This document shows positions 27,287 to 36,882 of a DNA stretch of 64,000 bases, one piece after another. Made by a program: the position numbers and the translations under genes. The DNA is taken from assembly GCF_900115155.1 (NCBI RefSeq), contig NZ_FOVM01000002.1:312550-376549 (forward strand), given 5' to 3'. The notes below the pieces were generated by a model, which saw only the letters and a program-made list of their open reading frames with translations, did no database searches and was not told the DNA's origin. Within the stretch, counting starts at the first letter, position 1. Each line of letters begins with the position of its first letter. This DNA is from Mycetocola miduiensis. GTDB lineage: Bacteria > Actinomycetota > Actinomycetes > Actinomycetales > Microbacteriaceae.

Positions 27287-28906
27287 CTAGAGGGCGTCGA
27301 CGAGTCGGGGCGCGTCGGCGACGAGCTGCGCGGTGTATGGATGCTGCGGGTGGTCGAACACGCGGGCCGCGTCGCCGGTCTCCACGATCCTGCCATTCTT
27401 CATCACCGCGACCCTGTCGCTCATGTGACGGATGACCCCGAGGTCGTGCGAGATGAACAGGTAGCTCAGGCCGCGTTCCGCCTGCAGCCGGTCGAGCAGG
27501 TCGAGTACCTGCGCCTGGATGGTGACGTCGAGCGCCGACACCGGTTCGTCGCAGACGATCACATCGGGCCGAGCGGCCAGTGCCCGCGCGATCGACACCC
27601 GCTGGCGCTGCCCACCCGAAAGATGCAACGGCCGGGCCTTCGCGACGGCCGGCGACAGGCCGACGGCGTCGAGCAACTCGCCGACACTGTGCCGATCCGC
27701 TTTCGGCGCCAGCTCACTCGCGTCGGTGAGGATGCGGCGAACGTCCGCCCGCGGGTCGAATGAACTCAGGCTGTCCTGGTAGATGGCGCCGACCTTCCGC
27801 CGGAGCGGTCGGCGGTCGCGCTCACGGAGCTCGGAGAACGCGCCGCCCTCGAGAAGCACCGCCCCGCCATCCGCTGGCGCGAGGGCGAGGACGAGCCGGG
27901 CGACGGTTGTCTTCCCCGACCCCGACTCGCCGACAAGCCCGAGCGTCTCGCCCCGCCGAAGCGTGAAGGAGACGTCGTCGACGGCCAGGAACGGGCTCGA
28001 AGGAGACGGGAACGACTTCGTGAGGCCGCGGGCTTCGAGTACCACGGGCGCCATGGCATCCTGCGTCGAGTGAACCGTCGGTGCCGGGACCGGCATCGCG
28101 TCGGGGACGAGCGGCACCCGGCGCGGCTTGTCAGTCGGGACGGCGGAGATCAGGCGGCGGGTGTATTCCTCGCGCGGCAGGGCGAGGAGTTCCTGGGTGT
28201 TTCCGGACTCGACGATGCGACCGCCCTTCATGACAAGCACCCGGTCCGCGATCGCGCTCACCACGGCGAGATCGTGGCTGATGAGGAGGATGCCGGTGCC
28301 CCGGGACTTCACATCGGCGAGCAGATCGAGAATGCGTGCCTGAATAGAGACGTCGAGGGCCGTTGTCGGTTCGTCGGCGATGAGGAGGGGCGGGTCGAGT
28401 GCGATCGCCGACGCGATAAGTGCCCGCTGCCGCAGGCCGCCGCTGAGTTCGCCGGAGCGCTGGGTGATCGCCCGTTCCGGGTTCGGCATGCCTACGCTGG
28501 CGAGCAGCTCGAGCACCCGTGACCTGGCGTTCTCGGCCGACAGGGGGGAGTGCAGGCGAAGGACATCACCGATCTCCCGCCCGATGGGGCGAAGCGGGTC
28601 GAGAGAGACGAGTGCGTCCTGCAGCACCAGGCCGATCTGGGAGCCGCGGATGCGCCGCCAGTCCCGTTCCGACGCCGCCGTGAGGTCGCGCCCGGCCACG
28701 CTCAAAGTCGACGAGGTGACACGGGATCCTCGCCCGGCGAGCCCGAGGAGGGACCGGGCGGTCACGCTCTTGCCCGAACCGGACTCCCCGACGATCGCGA
28801 CGCACTCACCACGGGAGACGTGGAAGGAGAGGTTCCTAACAACCTCCGTGTCTCCGAACGAAACCGAGAGTCCTTCGACCTCGAGGAGGGTATCCGGCGC
28901 GGTCAT
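27287..28906 (-). CDS. ABC importer ATP-binding protein, fused DppD-DppF type
   Basis: A 539-residue protein made of two complete ATPase domains. Domain 1 has Walker A GESGSGKS, signature LSGGLRQRAL (SGELSGG) and Walker B LLIADEPTTALD. Domain 2 has Walker A GESGSGKT, signature HLSGGQRQRVSIARAL and Walker B VIVCDEPVSALD. Each ends with the oligopeptide/nickel family extension (PREEYTRRLI, HPQHPYTAQLV). It would energise the two permeases encoded upstream. The start at 28906 overlaps the DppC-like stop by 4 bp; the longer open frame upstream is out of family. Confidence 0.94.
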   Translation of the reverse strand: MTAPDTLLEVEGLSVSFGDTEVVRNLSFHVSRGECVAIVGESGSGKSVTARSLLGLAGRGSRVTSSTLSVAGRDLTAASERDWRRIRGSQIGLVLQDALVSLDPLRPIGREIGDVLRLHSPLSAENARSRVLELLASVGMPNPERAITQRSGELSGGLRQRALIASAIALDPPLLIADEPTTALDVSIQARILDLLADVKSRGTGILLISHDLAVVSAIADRVLVMKGGRIVESGNTQELLALPREEYTRRLISAVPTDKPRRVPLVPDAMPVPAPTVHSTQDAMAPVVLEARGLTKSFPSPSSPFLAVDDVSFTLRRGETLGLVGESGSGKTTVARLVLALAPADGGAVLLEGGAFSELRERDRRPLRRKVGAIYQDSLSSFDPRADVRRILTDASELAPKADRHSVGELLDAVGLSPAVAKARPLHLSGGQRQRVSIARALAARPDVIVCDEPVSALDVTIQAQVLDLLDRLQAERGLSYLFISHDLGVIRHMSDRVAVMKNGRIVETGDAARVFDHPQHPYTAQLVADAPRLVDAL

Positions 28907-29760
28907 CGCCGTCCCGCCGTTCGCCGGGTGAGGCTTCGGCCGAGGATGGTCGTCGCGATGGTGGTGAGCACGATCATGAGCCCGGGAAACACGGTGAGCC
29001 ACCACGCGGTGCCGATGTAGGTGCGGCCGGCAGACAGCATGGCACCCCACTCCGCCGACGGCGGCTGGGCGCCGAGGCCGAGGTAGCTCAGTGCGGAGGC
29101 CCACACGACGGCCTGGCCGATGCCGAGGGTCGCCAGCACCATCAGCGGCGCGAGCGCGTTGGGCAGGATGTGGCGGGTGAGGATCCGCCGGGGCCCGTGG
29201 CCGAGCACCCGGGCGGATTCGACGTAACCCGACGAACGGATGCCGGCCAGCTGGCCACGGATGATCCGCGCGTAACCGGGCGCCGTCGACAAGCCCACGG
29301 CGATCGTCGCAGTCACCGGCCCGGGCCCGGCGATGACAATCACGAGGAGGGCCAGCAGCAGACCGGGGAACGCGAAGAGCACTTCGATGGTGCGGTTCAC
29401 GGAGAAGTCCAGTATCCGGCCACCGAAACCGGCGATGACCCCGAGGATGAGGCCCAGGGTCACCCCGATCACTGTCGCCGAGACCCCGATCAGCAGTGAC
29501 GTCGAGGTGCCGGCGATGACGCGGCTGTAGACGTCGCGGCCCGATTCGTCGGTTCCGAACCAGTGCTCGGGCGACGGCCCCTGGAAGGCGTCCCTGGCGG
29601 CGATTGCGTTGGGGTCGATCGAGGAGAGGAGGCCGGGGACGACGGTTGCAACAGCGAGGAAGAGGACGAAGGCCATGGCGAAGATCTCGCTGACACTCGG
29701 GCGGGCACGGCGGACCGGTGCTGCGCTCGCTGCAGCCGTCCGCAGGTCGAGTTCGCTCAT
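28903..29760 (-). CDS. ABC importer permease, DppC type
   Basis: A 285-residue inner-membrane permease of the peptide/nickel family. After a cytoplasmic N-terminus it has one membrane helix, the loop FGTDESGRDVYSRVI that is diagnostic of DppC/OppC, and then five helices with the ATPase-contact EAA-like loop ESARVLGHGPRRIL. The start at 29760 (MSELDLR) overlaps the preceding permease gene by 4 bp, and its own stop overlaps the ATPase gene by 4 bp. Confidence 0.93.
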   Translation of the reverse strand: MSELDLRTAAASAAPVRRARPSVSEIFAMAFVLFLAVATVVPGLLSSIDPNAIAARDAFQGPSPEHWFGTDESGRDVYSRVIAGTSTSLLIGVSATVIGVTLGLILGVIAGFGGRILDFSVNRTIEVLFAFPGLLLALLVIVIAGPGPVTATIAVGLSTAPGYARIIRGQLAGIRSSGYVESARVLGHGPRRILTRHILPNALAPLMVLATLGIGQAVVWASALSYLGLGAQPPSAEWGAMLSAGRTYIGTAWWLTVFPGLMIVLTTIATTILGRSLTRRTAGRR

Positions 29761-30749
29761 GGTTGTGCCTCCGCGTTGCGCAGGCGGGGGTCCGCCAGTC
29801 GCGAGGCGGCATCCGTGACGACCGTCATGATGATGTAAACCAGCGCAACGAGGAGGACGACGCCGGTGACGATGGGGACGTCTCGCAGGGTGACCGCCTG
29901 GAGCAGGGTTCGGCCGAGGCCGGGGCGGGCGAAGATCGTTTCCACGACGACGGCACCGGAGATGAGGTAGCCGAGTGCCCAGCCGGAGAGGCTGATAGCG
30001 GGCAGGCTGGCGTGGCGGAGGGCGTGGCGAAGACGGATGCCGCGCTCGCTTTCGCCGCGGGCCCTCGCCGAGACGATGAACGGGGCGTCGAGCGTGTCGA
30101 GAAGTGTCTCGCGCATCACCTGTGCGAGGAACCCGGCGAGGGGGATGGCGAGGGTGAGGGTGGGTAGCACGAGTCCGGCCGGCGTGGCGGTGGAGACCGG
30201 CGGCAGCCAGCCGAGCGTGCTGCTGAAGATCGCGATGAGGACCGTGGCGAGCCAGAAATGGGGGAGCGCAGCACTGGTGAGTTCGATGCCCTGCCCGACC
30301 GCGGCGGCGACACGGCCGCCGCCGGTCGACCAGACGGAGAGGAGAAGGGCGATGAGCCAGGCCACGCAGAGGGCGGTGAACGCGAGGACGAGAGTGCCCC
30401 CGATCTGGGCGCCGAGGAGGTCGCTGACCGGAACCTTGAGGGCGTATGAGGTGCCGAGGTCGCCGGTGAGGAGGCGGCCGAGGGCGTTGAGGTACTGGAC
30501 GGCGAGGGGGAGGTCGAGCCCGTAGTCCTGTCGGACCTGGTCGAGGGTCTCCTGCGACGCCTGGGACCCTGGCCCGCCGAGAACCGCTTCGGCGGGGTCG
30601 CCGGGGATCAGCCGGATCGCGAAAAACGTCAGGGTCGCGACCGCCCACAATACGAAGATGGCACCGCCCAGTCGGACGAGGAGCCACCGGATGCCCCGGA
30701 AGCCCCTCGACCGCTGTGCGGGTCTACTGCCCGCTGAGCCAGGCGTCAT
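29757..30749 (-). CDS. ABC importer permease, DppB type
   Basis: A permease of about 330 residues. Helix 1 (FVLWAVATLTFFAIRLIPGDPA) ends in the RLIPGDP motif that marks DppB/OppB; the loop VSARARGESERGIRLRH contacts the ATPase. The start is uncertain: ATG at 30749 overlaps the binding-protein gene by 26 bp, and an alternative ATG at 30788 has an AAAGG immediately before it. Either gives a complete first helix. It works with the DppC-like partner and the fused ATPase encoded next. Confidence 0.9.
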   Translation of the reverse strand: MTPGSAGSRPAQRSRGFRGIRWLLVRLGGAIFVLWAVATLTFFAIRLIPGDPAEAVLGGPGSQASQETLDQVRQDYGLDLPLAVQYLNALGRLLTGDLGTSYALKVPVSDLLGAQIGGTLVLAFTALCVAWLIALLLSVWSTGGGRVAAAVGQGIELTSAALPHFWLATVLIAIFSSTLGWLPPVSTATPAGLVLPTLTLAIPLAGFLAQVMRETLLDTLDAPFIVSARARGESERGIRLRHALRHASLPAISLSGWALGYLISGAVVVETIFARPGLGRTLLQAVTLRDVPIVTGVVLLVALVYIIMTVVTDAASRLADPRLRNAEAQP

Positions 30750-32382
30750 AGAACGTCGGCGTCGAAACCGTCGGAAGCGCGCGGGCATCCTTTACCCGAG
30801 TACCGAGCAGGAAATGGTTCTGCTGGTCGTACAGGGGCAGAATGTGGAAACCCTCGAGGATGATCTTCTGCGCCTGTTCGTACAGGGCCGCCCGCTCGTC
30901 TTCATCGGAGATCTCGGACGCGGAGGTCAGCAGGGCGTCGAGCTCAGGATCGCTCACTTGCGAGTGGTTCGCGAAGTAACCGCTCGGTGCCGGGATGATG
31001 CCGTCGGAGTGGTACAGGATGCGTAGAACGTCAGGGCCGACCTTCGTGTACGGGGCGCTCACGAGGTCGTAGTTGTTCTCACCCAGAACGCCGTACCAGC
31101 TCGAGAGGTCGAGAAGGCTGAGGTTGACCTCAAAGCCGGCGTCCTTCGCCGTGGCCTGGATCTGCTCGAAGAGGGACTGCTCGGCGGGGATCGACTGGTT
31201 CGTCGACACCGGGAAGGCGAGCGAGAGGCGCTCGCCGTCCTTCACCCGGTAGCCGTCGGCATCCCGTTCGGTCCAGCCGGCGGAGTCGAGCAGGGCGTTC
31301 GCCTCGTCGAGGTCGGTGCCGAAAAGCGACTCGTCCGAGTATCCGGTGGCTTCGATGCTCGACAGTGGCGAGTAGGAACGCTTTGCAGAGCCGAAGAAGA
31401 GCGACTCGATGCCGTCGTTGACATCGACCGCGCGGATGAAGGCTTCACGGACGGCGGGATCGTTGAATGGCGACCGGCCGGCGTTCAGCTCGATCCGGTT
31501 CGACGCCCCTGGGCGCGGCGCGTCGAGGTGGGCGAGTGTCGATGTCTTTTCTGCGGCAGCGATAGTGTCTGGCTGCGCGTTGTCGATCACATCCACCTGG
31601 CCGGCCTGAAGCGCCGCATACCGTGAGGCGGAGTCGGGGAGGAACCGCCACTCGATCCCGTCGAGGTACGCCTTGCCGTCGTGCTTGGCGTCGGCCGGTG
31701 GGGAGTTGTAGTCCTCGTTGCGGACGAGGGAGACGTGGTCCTGCTTGACCCATTCGTCGACGAGGAACGGCCCGGTGCCGATCGGCGCCTGGCAGTTCTC
31801 CTCCATGCCACGCGCAATTCCTGCGGGGGATTCGATCGCGGTCCACGGCTGCGAAAGCGACTCGAGCAGTGCGCTGTCTGGGGTGCTGAGGCTGAACCGG
31901 ACGACGGTGTCTGAGACGACCTCGACGGATTCGACCTTGCCGAGCGCAAGGTATCCGGTCGACGATTCGGTGGCCGGGTCCTTCAAATGCTCCACATTGA
32001 CCTTCACAGCCTCGGCGTTGAACGGGGTCCCGTCGGTGAAGGTGACGTCGTCCTTGAGGGTGAAGTCCCAGCTGAGGTTGTCGTCCGACACCGACCACTC
32101 GGTCGCGAGCCAGGGGATGATCGTGCCGTCGGTGTTCCGCGAGACCAGGGAGTCGAGGAACTGCCCGGCGATCAACGCCTGGGGATAGTTGCCGCCGACG
32201 TGAGGGTCGAGGCACGTCGGTTCGGCGTCGCCGCTTGCGTAGGTGAGGGTGCCGCCCGCGACCGGGGTCGATCCCGACTCACCGGGTGTTGCCTGGCATC
32301 CCGCGAAGAGAAGAGCGACTCCCGTGGCCGCGGCGACGGTTGCGAGTCCGCGGCGGGCACGCGAGTGTGGGGCGATATGCAT
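30724..32382 (-). CDS. ABC importer solute-binding lipoprotein, SBP family 5
   Basis: A 552-residue exported lipoprotein, first gene of the importer operon. Residues 1-29 form a lipoprotein signal with lipobox LLFAGC (C29). The family 5 signature covers EWSVSDDNLSWDFTLKDDV and the GTPFNAEAVKVNVEHLKDP stretch. Binding proteins of this family take peptides, nickel chelates or sugars; the ligand cannot be read. The start ATG at 32382 has AAGGA 8 nt upstream. It is divergent from a TetR regulator, which is the likely controller. Confidence 0.93.
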   Translation of the reverse strand: MHIAPHSRARRGLATVAAATGVALLFAGCQATPGESGSTPVAGGTLTYASGDAEPTCLDPHVGGNYPQALIAGQFLDSLVSRNTDGTIIPWLATEWSVSDDNLSWDFTLKDDVTFTDGTPFNAEAVKVNVEHLKDPATESSTGYLALGKVESVEVVSDTVVRFSLSTPDSALLESLSQPWTAIESPAGIARGMEENCQAPIGTGPFLVDEWVKQDHVSLVRNEDYNSPPADAKHDGKAYLDGIEWRFLPDSASRYAALQAGQVDVIDNAQPDTIAAAEKTSTLAHLDAPRPGASNRIELNAGRSPFNDPAVREAFIRAVDVNDGIESLFFGSAKRSYSPLSSIEATGYSDESLFGTDLDEANALLDSAGWTERDADGYRVKDGERLSLAFPVSTNQSIPAEQSLFEQIQATAKDAGFEVNLSLLDLSSWYGVLGENNYDLVSAPYTKVGPDVLRILYHSDGIIPAPSGYFANHSQVSDPELDALLTSASEISDEDERAALYEQAQKIILEGFHILPLYDQQNHFLLGTRVKDARALPTVSTPTFYDAWLSGQ

Positions 32383-32534
32383 GGGGTTCCTTGGCAGTTG
32401 GAGGCTGTTGGTACGGGATCGCGGACGGACGCTGAGTTTCTGGACGCGGTCTAATAACGACTCTAGCGCCGAATTTCTTCCCTCGGCGACTGGCCCTCGT
32501 GGCTGTCGGTACGCTGTGGCGTGGGAAGGCCGAC

Positions 32535-33140
32535 ATGAACGACACCACGCACCACATCGGGCGTCCACGGCGCTCGTCGAAGCGCACGCTCGAAGAGGCT
32601 GCCGCAGAGCTGTTCCTCGAGCAGACCTATGCGCGCACCACCGTCGACCAGATCGCAGCGCGGGCCGGCGTGAGCCGCAACACGTTCTTCAACTACTTCG
32701 GTTCGAAATCTGACCTGCTGTGGGTGGACTTCGACGAGACGATCGAGCGGCTCGGTGCCGAGCTGGCCGCCGAGGCGGAAGACCGGGCGGTCATGGATGC
32801 TGTCCGTGAGGCAATCGTGCGGGTGGCTGCATCGCACGCGGAGGACCGGGTCCCGTGGGCGCTGACCCAGGTGGACCTGATGGGAACCCGTGACGACCTG
32901 GAGGCATCCGGTCTTCGGCGGTTCATGAAACAGTGCGGAGTCCTCCAGGCGTTCGTGAGCCGGAGGCTCGGGAGCTCGGCCAAACCAGTGCTGCCGCGGG
33001 CGGTCGCGTTCGCGGTGCTCGGAGCTGCTGCTGCCGCCGCGGGCGTCTGGGCGAACGCCGGCGTTGGCCGGCGTCCGCTGGCTGACTATGTGGCGGAGGC
33101 AGTCGAGCCGGTCTGTGCCGGTTTCGCGCAGGTGCTCTGA
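32535..33140 (+). CDS. TetR-family transcriptional regulator
   Basis: A 201-residue DNA-binding protein. The N-terminal helix-turn-helix reads TTVDQIAARAGVSRNTFFNYFGSK (residues about 38-60, here in two overlapping motifs), typical of TetR. The C-terminal domain has several tryptophans and an alanine-rich helix, consistent with ligand binding and dimerisation. The start at 32535 follows GGAAGG at 5 nt. The 152-bp intergenic space between it and the ABC importer operon is the probable operator region, though I see no clear palindrome there. Confidence 0.9.
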   Translation: MNDTTHHIGRPRRSSKRTLEEAAAELFLEQTYARTTVDQIAARAGVSRNTFFNYFGSKSDLLWVDFDETIERLGAELAAEAEDRAVMDAVREAIVRVAASHAEDRVPWALTQVDLMGTRDDLEASGLRRFMKQCGVLQAFVSRRLGSSAKPVLPRAVAFAVLGAAAAAAGVWANAGVGRRPLADYVAEAVEPVCAGFAQVL

Positions 33141-33177
33141 CCCTTCGCCGGCCACGCGCAACCGCGCGGCAGCCTGA

Positions 33178-33241
33178 TCGCGAATTGCCCACTAAGCCGG
33201 GTGTTGCGGCTCCAAGACCCGGCCAAGTGGGCAACTCGCGA
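33178..33241. repeat. Long hairpin, GCGAGTTGC family, copy 3
   Basis: Arms TCGCGAATTGCCCACT (33178-33193) and AGTGGGCAACTCGCGA (33226-33241) pair with a single G-T-type mismatch, and a nested GCCGGGT/ACCCGGC stem lies inside. It follows the tetR-type gene and precedes the ileS leader, where it could end the upstream transcript. Confidence 0.75.
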
Positions 33242-33271
33242 CGTGGCGGTCCTCGAACCGCTATCCTTGAT

Positions 33272-33470
33272 GGAACGACTGCGAACCGGCCATCACCGGG
33301 GAGTTTCCGGAAGAACAGCGGCACGAACCTGTGCCGCCCAGTAGAACCGGACGGGTCTGGCCCGTCACAGCCAATGAACGAGCGGCCGACACGTGCGGCA
33401 AGCGAGGTGGTACCGCGGATCGAACGTTGATCCGCCCTCGCAGGTGAACATCGAAACCTGCCGGGAGAAA
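33272..33470 (+). promoter_or_regulatory. T-box riboswitch of ileS (translational type)
   Basis: The conserved T-box AGGTGGTACCGCGG is at 33405-33418. The short Stem I region has an Ile specifier ATC at 33292-33294 inside GAACCGGCCATCACCGGGG, the form known from actinobacterial ileS leaders. A 7-bp stem GCGGATC/GATCCGC (33415-33421 with 33429-33435) overlaps the T-box and could be the competing structure. A second hairpin GCAGGT/ACCTGC (33440-33461) lies just before the GGGAG ribosome site. No terminator with a T run is present, so control is probably of translation start. Uncharged tRNA-Ile would bind and expose the ribosome site. Confidence 0.88.
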
Positions 33471-33471
33471 T

Positions 33472-36400
33472 ATGCCATACCCCAAGTCCCACGACGACTC
33501 GCTCTCGACCGGAGCCGCGTTCGGCGTGACGCCGTCGCCGCGCTTCCCTGAGATCGAACAGGACGTGCTCGCGTTCTGGAAGAGCGACGCGACCTTCGAG
33601 GCATCCGTCTCGCAGCGAGAGGGTGCGGACGAGTGGGTCTTCTATGACGGCCCTCCCTTTGCCAACGGACTGCCGCACTACGGGCACCTGCTCACCGGCT
33701 ACGCCAAGGACGTCTTCCCGCGCTACCAGACCATGCGCGGCAAGCAGGTGCACCGCCGCTTCGGCTGGGACACCCACGGGCTCCCCGCCGAACTCGAGGC
33801 CGAGCGCCAGCTGGGCATCACCGACAAGAGCCAGATCGAAGAGATGGGCATCGCGGCGTTCAACGCCGCGGCCAGGGATTCCGTGCTCAAGTACACCGAG
33901 GACTGGGAGCGCTACGTCACCCGGCAGGCGCGCTGGGTCGACTTCGAGAACGATTACAAGACCCTCGACATCACCTTCATGGAGAGCGTCATCTGGGCGT
34001 TCAAGCAGCTCCACGACAAGGGCCTCGCTTACGAGGGCTACCGCGTGCTTCCGTACTGCTGGCGTGACCAGACCCCGCTGTCGAACCACGAGCTGCGCAT
34101 GGACGACGACGTTTACAAGATGCGCCAGGACCAGACGGTCACCGTCACCTTCCCGCTCACCGGTTTGAAAGCAGAGTCGCTGGGCCTCACCGCCGTCCGT
34201 GCGCTGGCCTGGACGACGACGCCGTGGACGCTGCCAACCAACGCAGCCCTCGCGGTCGGACCTGCGATCGAATACGCCGTGATCCCCGCCGGCCCGAACG
34301 GCACACCGGATGCCACGGTGCTGCGTGAGAAGCACGGCACCGGTGGAAGCACCGAGGTGCTCGGCGGTGAATACCTGCTCGCCACGGCCCTCGTCGGCAA
34401 CTACGCGAAGGACCTCGGCTACGACTCGGCCGCGGATGCCATCGCCGCGATCTCGCGGACGGTCCTCGGCTCCGAGCTGGAGGACGTCACCTACGACCGC
34501 CTGTTCGACTACTACTCGGACGTCGACGCGTACGGCATGCAGAACGCCTGGCGGGTCCTCGTCGCCGACTACGTCACTCTCGAAGACGGCACCGGCATCG
34601 TTCACCAGTCGCCTGCGTACGGTGAGGAAGACCAGAGGATCTGCGAGGCGGCAGGCATCCCCGTCATCATCTCGGTCGACGAGGGCGGAAAGTTCCTGCC
34701 CGAGGTCACCGACGCTGCCGGGCTGCTCTGGTCTGACGCGAACAAGCCGCTCACCCAGGTGATCAAAGCCGAGGGCCGCCTGCTCCGCCAGGCCAGCTAC
34801 GAGCACTCGTACCCGCACTGCTGGCGCTGCCGGAACCCGCTGATCTACAAGGCTGTGTCGAGCTGGTTCATCCGCGTGCCCGAGTTCCGCGACCGCATGG
34901 TCGACCTCAACGAGCAGATCAATTGGGTGCCCGAGAACGTCAAGCACGGCCAGTTCGGCAAGTGGATCGGCAACGCGCGAGACTGGTCGATCAGCCGCAA
35001 CCGGTACTGGGGATCCCCGATCCCGGTCTGGAAGAGCGACAACCCCGAGTACCCACGTGTCGACGTGTACGGCTCGCTCGACGAGCTCGAGCAGGACTTC
35101 GGTGTGCGTCCAACCGACCTGCACCGTCCGTTCATCGACGAGCTCACCCGGCCGAACCCCGACGACCCCACCGGGCAGTCGACGATGCGCCGCATCACGG
35201 ATGTCCTCGACGTGTGGTTCGACTCCGGATCGATGCCGTTCGCCCAGGTGCACTATCCGTTCGAGAACCGTGAATGGTTCGACTCTCACAACCCGGCCGA
35301 CTTCATCGTCGAGTACATCGGGCAGACCCGCGGCTGGTTCTACACCCTCCACGTGCTCTCCACCGCGTTGTTCGACCGCCCGGCGTTCAAGAACGTCGTC
35401 AGCCACGGCATCGTCCTCGGCAGCGACGGGCAGAAGATGTCGAAGTCGCTGCGCAACTACCCGGACGTCAACGAGGTCTTCGACCGTGACGGCTCGGATG
35501 CCATGCGCTGGTTCCTCATGTCGAGTTCCGTCCTGCGCGGCGGCAACCTCGTCGTCACGGAGGAGGGCATCCGTGAGGGTGTTCGGCAGATGCTGCTGCC
35601 GTTGTGGAACACGTGGTACTTCTTCAGCCTGTACGCGAACACGGCGAAGGAGGGCGGTTACGACGCGAAGCGCCGCACTGACTCACCCGACGTGCTCGAC
35701 CGCTACATTCTCGCGAAGAGCCGGGTGATGCTCACCGAGGTCACCGCGCACCTCGATAACCTCGACTCGACAATGGCCGCAGCGACGCTGCGCGACTTCG
35801 CCGACGTGCTCACCAACTGGTACGTGCGCCGTTCGCGCGACCGGTTCTGGACCGGCGTCGCCGAGGACGGCAGTGGCAGCGATGCCTTCGACACGCTGTA
35901 TACGGTGCTCGAAACCCTGACCCGCGCTGCAGCGCCTCTCCTCCCGCTCGTCTCTGAGCGAATCTGGAAGGACCTCACCGGCGGTCGCAGCATCCACCTC
36001 GCCGATTGGCCGGATGCCGCCGAACTGCCTGAGGACGACGTGCTCGTGCGGGCGATGGACTCGATTCGGGCGATCAGCTCCACGGTGCTCTCGCTGCGCA
36101 AGCAGGCGGGCCGCCGGGTCCGGCTGCCGCTCGCGAGCCTCACCGTCGTCGCCCCGGATCCTGCCGTGCTGGCTCCGTTCGAGGACATCCTCCGCGACGA
36201 ACTCAACGTCAAGGAGGTGCGGTTCGTGCAGTTCGCCGAGTCCAGTGCCGCTGATTACGGCATCACGTCGCGACTTACCGTGAACGCTCGAACAGCGGGT
36301 CCGCGGTTGGGCAAGAACGTCCAGACGGTCATCAAGGCCGCCAGGGCGGGGGACTGGAGCGAGACCGACGGTGTCGTCACCGCTGGCGGCATCCCGCTGG

Positions 36401-36882
36401 AGCCGGGCGAATACGACCTCGTCCTGGAGACGGCATCCACCGACGGCACTTCGGATTCCGCCCTCGCGCTCCTCGCCGGGGGAGGTTTCGTTCTGCTTGA
36501 CACGGCGACCACGCCTGCCCTCGAAGCGGAAGGACTCGCCCGCGACGTGGTGCGGTCGATCCAGGACACCCGCAAAGCGGCCGGGTTCGACGTCAGTGAC
36601 CGGATCGTCCTCGGGCTGGTCTTCGCGGACCCCGGCGACGCGGATGCCATCTCGTTCGTCACCGACGTCGACATCGCCGCCGAAACGCTCGCGACGACCT
36701 CGTCCATCCATGTGCTCGACGAGGTCCCCGAAGTCAGCCGTGCCGGCACCCCGGCCGAATGGCTGCCCGCACTGTTCGACGGGCCCGTCGAGTTTTACCA
36801 GGAGTACGAGCAGGGTGCATTCGCGAACGCCGGATCATTCACCGTGGCCGTGCGCCGCGCAACCAGGAGCATTGATGTCTGA
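33472..36882 (+). CDS. ileS: Isoleucyl-tRNA synthetase
   Basis: An 1136-residue class I synthetase, long form. The HIGH-like box is [13 protein letters not shown], the KMSKS box [12 protein letters not shown], and the editing site includes [15 protein letters not shown]. The long C-terminal region without the bacterial zinc finger marks the eukaryal-like IleS type 2, the class associated with natural mupirocin tolerance in other organisms. That is a property of the family, not tested here. The start ATG at 33472 follows GGGAG at 5 nt and sits directly after the T-box leader. It overlaps folC by 8 bp. Confidence 0.97.
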   Translation: MPYPKSHDDSLSTGAAFGVTPSPRFPEIEQDVLAFWKSDATFEASVSQREGADEWVFYDGPPFANGLPHYGHLLTGYAKDVFPRYQTMRGKQVHRRFGWDTHGLPAELEAERQLGITDKSQIEEMGIAAFNAAARDSVLKYTEDWERYVTRQARWVDFENDYKTLDITFMESVIWAFKQLHDKGLAYEGYRVLPYCWRDQTPLSNHELRMDDDVYKMRQDQTVTVTFPLTGLKAESLGLTAVRALAWTTTPWTLPTNAALAVGPAIEYAVIPAGPNGTPDATVLREKHGTGGSTEVLGGEYLLATALVGNYAKDLGYDSAADAIAAISRTVLGSELEDVTYDRLFDYYSDVDAYGMQNAWRVLVADYVTLEDGTGIVHQSPAYGEEDQRICEAAGIPVIISVDEGGKFLPEVTDAAGLLWSDANKPLTQVIKAEGRLLRQASYEHSYPHCWRCRNPLIYKAVSSWFIRVPEFRDRMVDLNEQINWVPENVKHGQFGKWIGNARDWSISRNRYWGSPIPVWKSDNPEYPRVDVYGSLDELEQDFGVRPTDLHRPFIDELTRPNPDDPTGQSTMRRITDVLDVWFDSGSMPFAQVHYPFENREWFDSHNPADFIVEYIGQTRGWFYTLHVLSTALFDRPAFKNVVSHGIVLGSDGQKMSKSLRNYPDVNEVFDRDGSDAMRWFLMSSSVLRGGNLVVTEEGIREGVRQMLLPLWNTWYFFSLYANTAKEGGYDAKRRTDSPDVLDRYILAKSRVMLTEVTAHLDNLDSTMAAATLRDFADVLTNWYVRRSRDRFWTGVAEDGSGSDAFDTLYTVLETLTRAAAPLLPLVSERIWKDLTGGRSIHLADWPDAAELPEDDVLVRAMDSIRAISSTVLSLRKQAGRRVRLPLASLTVVAPDPAVLAPFEDILRDELNVKEVRFVQFAESSAADYGITSRLTVNARTAGPRLGKNVQTVIKAARAGDWSETDGVVTAGGIPLEPGEYDLVLETASTDGTSDSALALLAGGGFVLLDTATTPALEAEGLARDVVRSIQDTRKAAGFDVSDRIVLGLVFADPGDADAISFVTDVDIAAETLATTSSIHVLDEVPEVSRAGTPAEWLPALFDGPVEFYQEYEQGAFANAGSFTVAVRRATRSIDV

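Noticed and set aside
32923-35406. 827-codon minus-strand frame opposite ileS
   Set aside because: Antisense shadow; ileS has a complete set of class I synthetase motifs and its own T-box leader.
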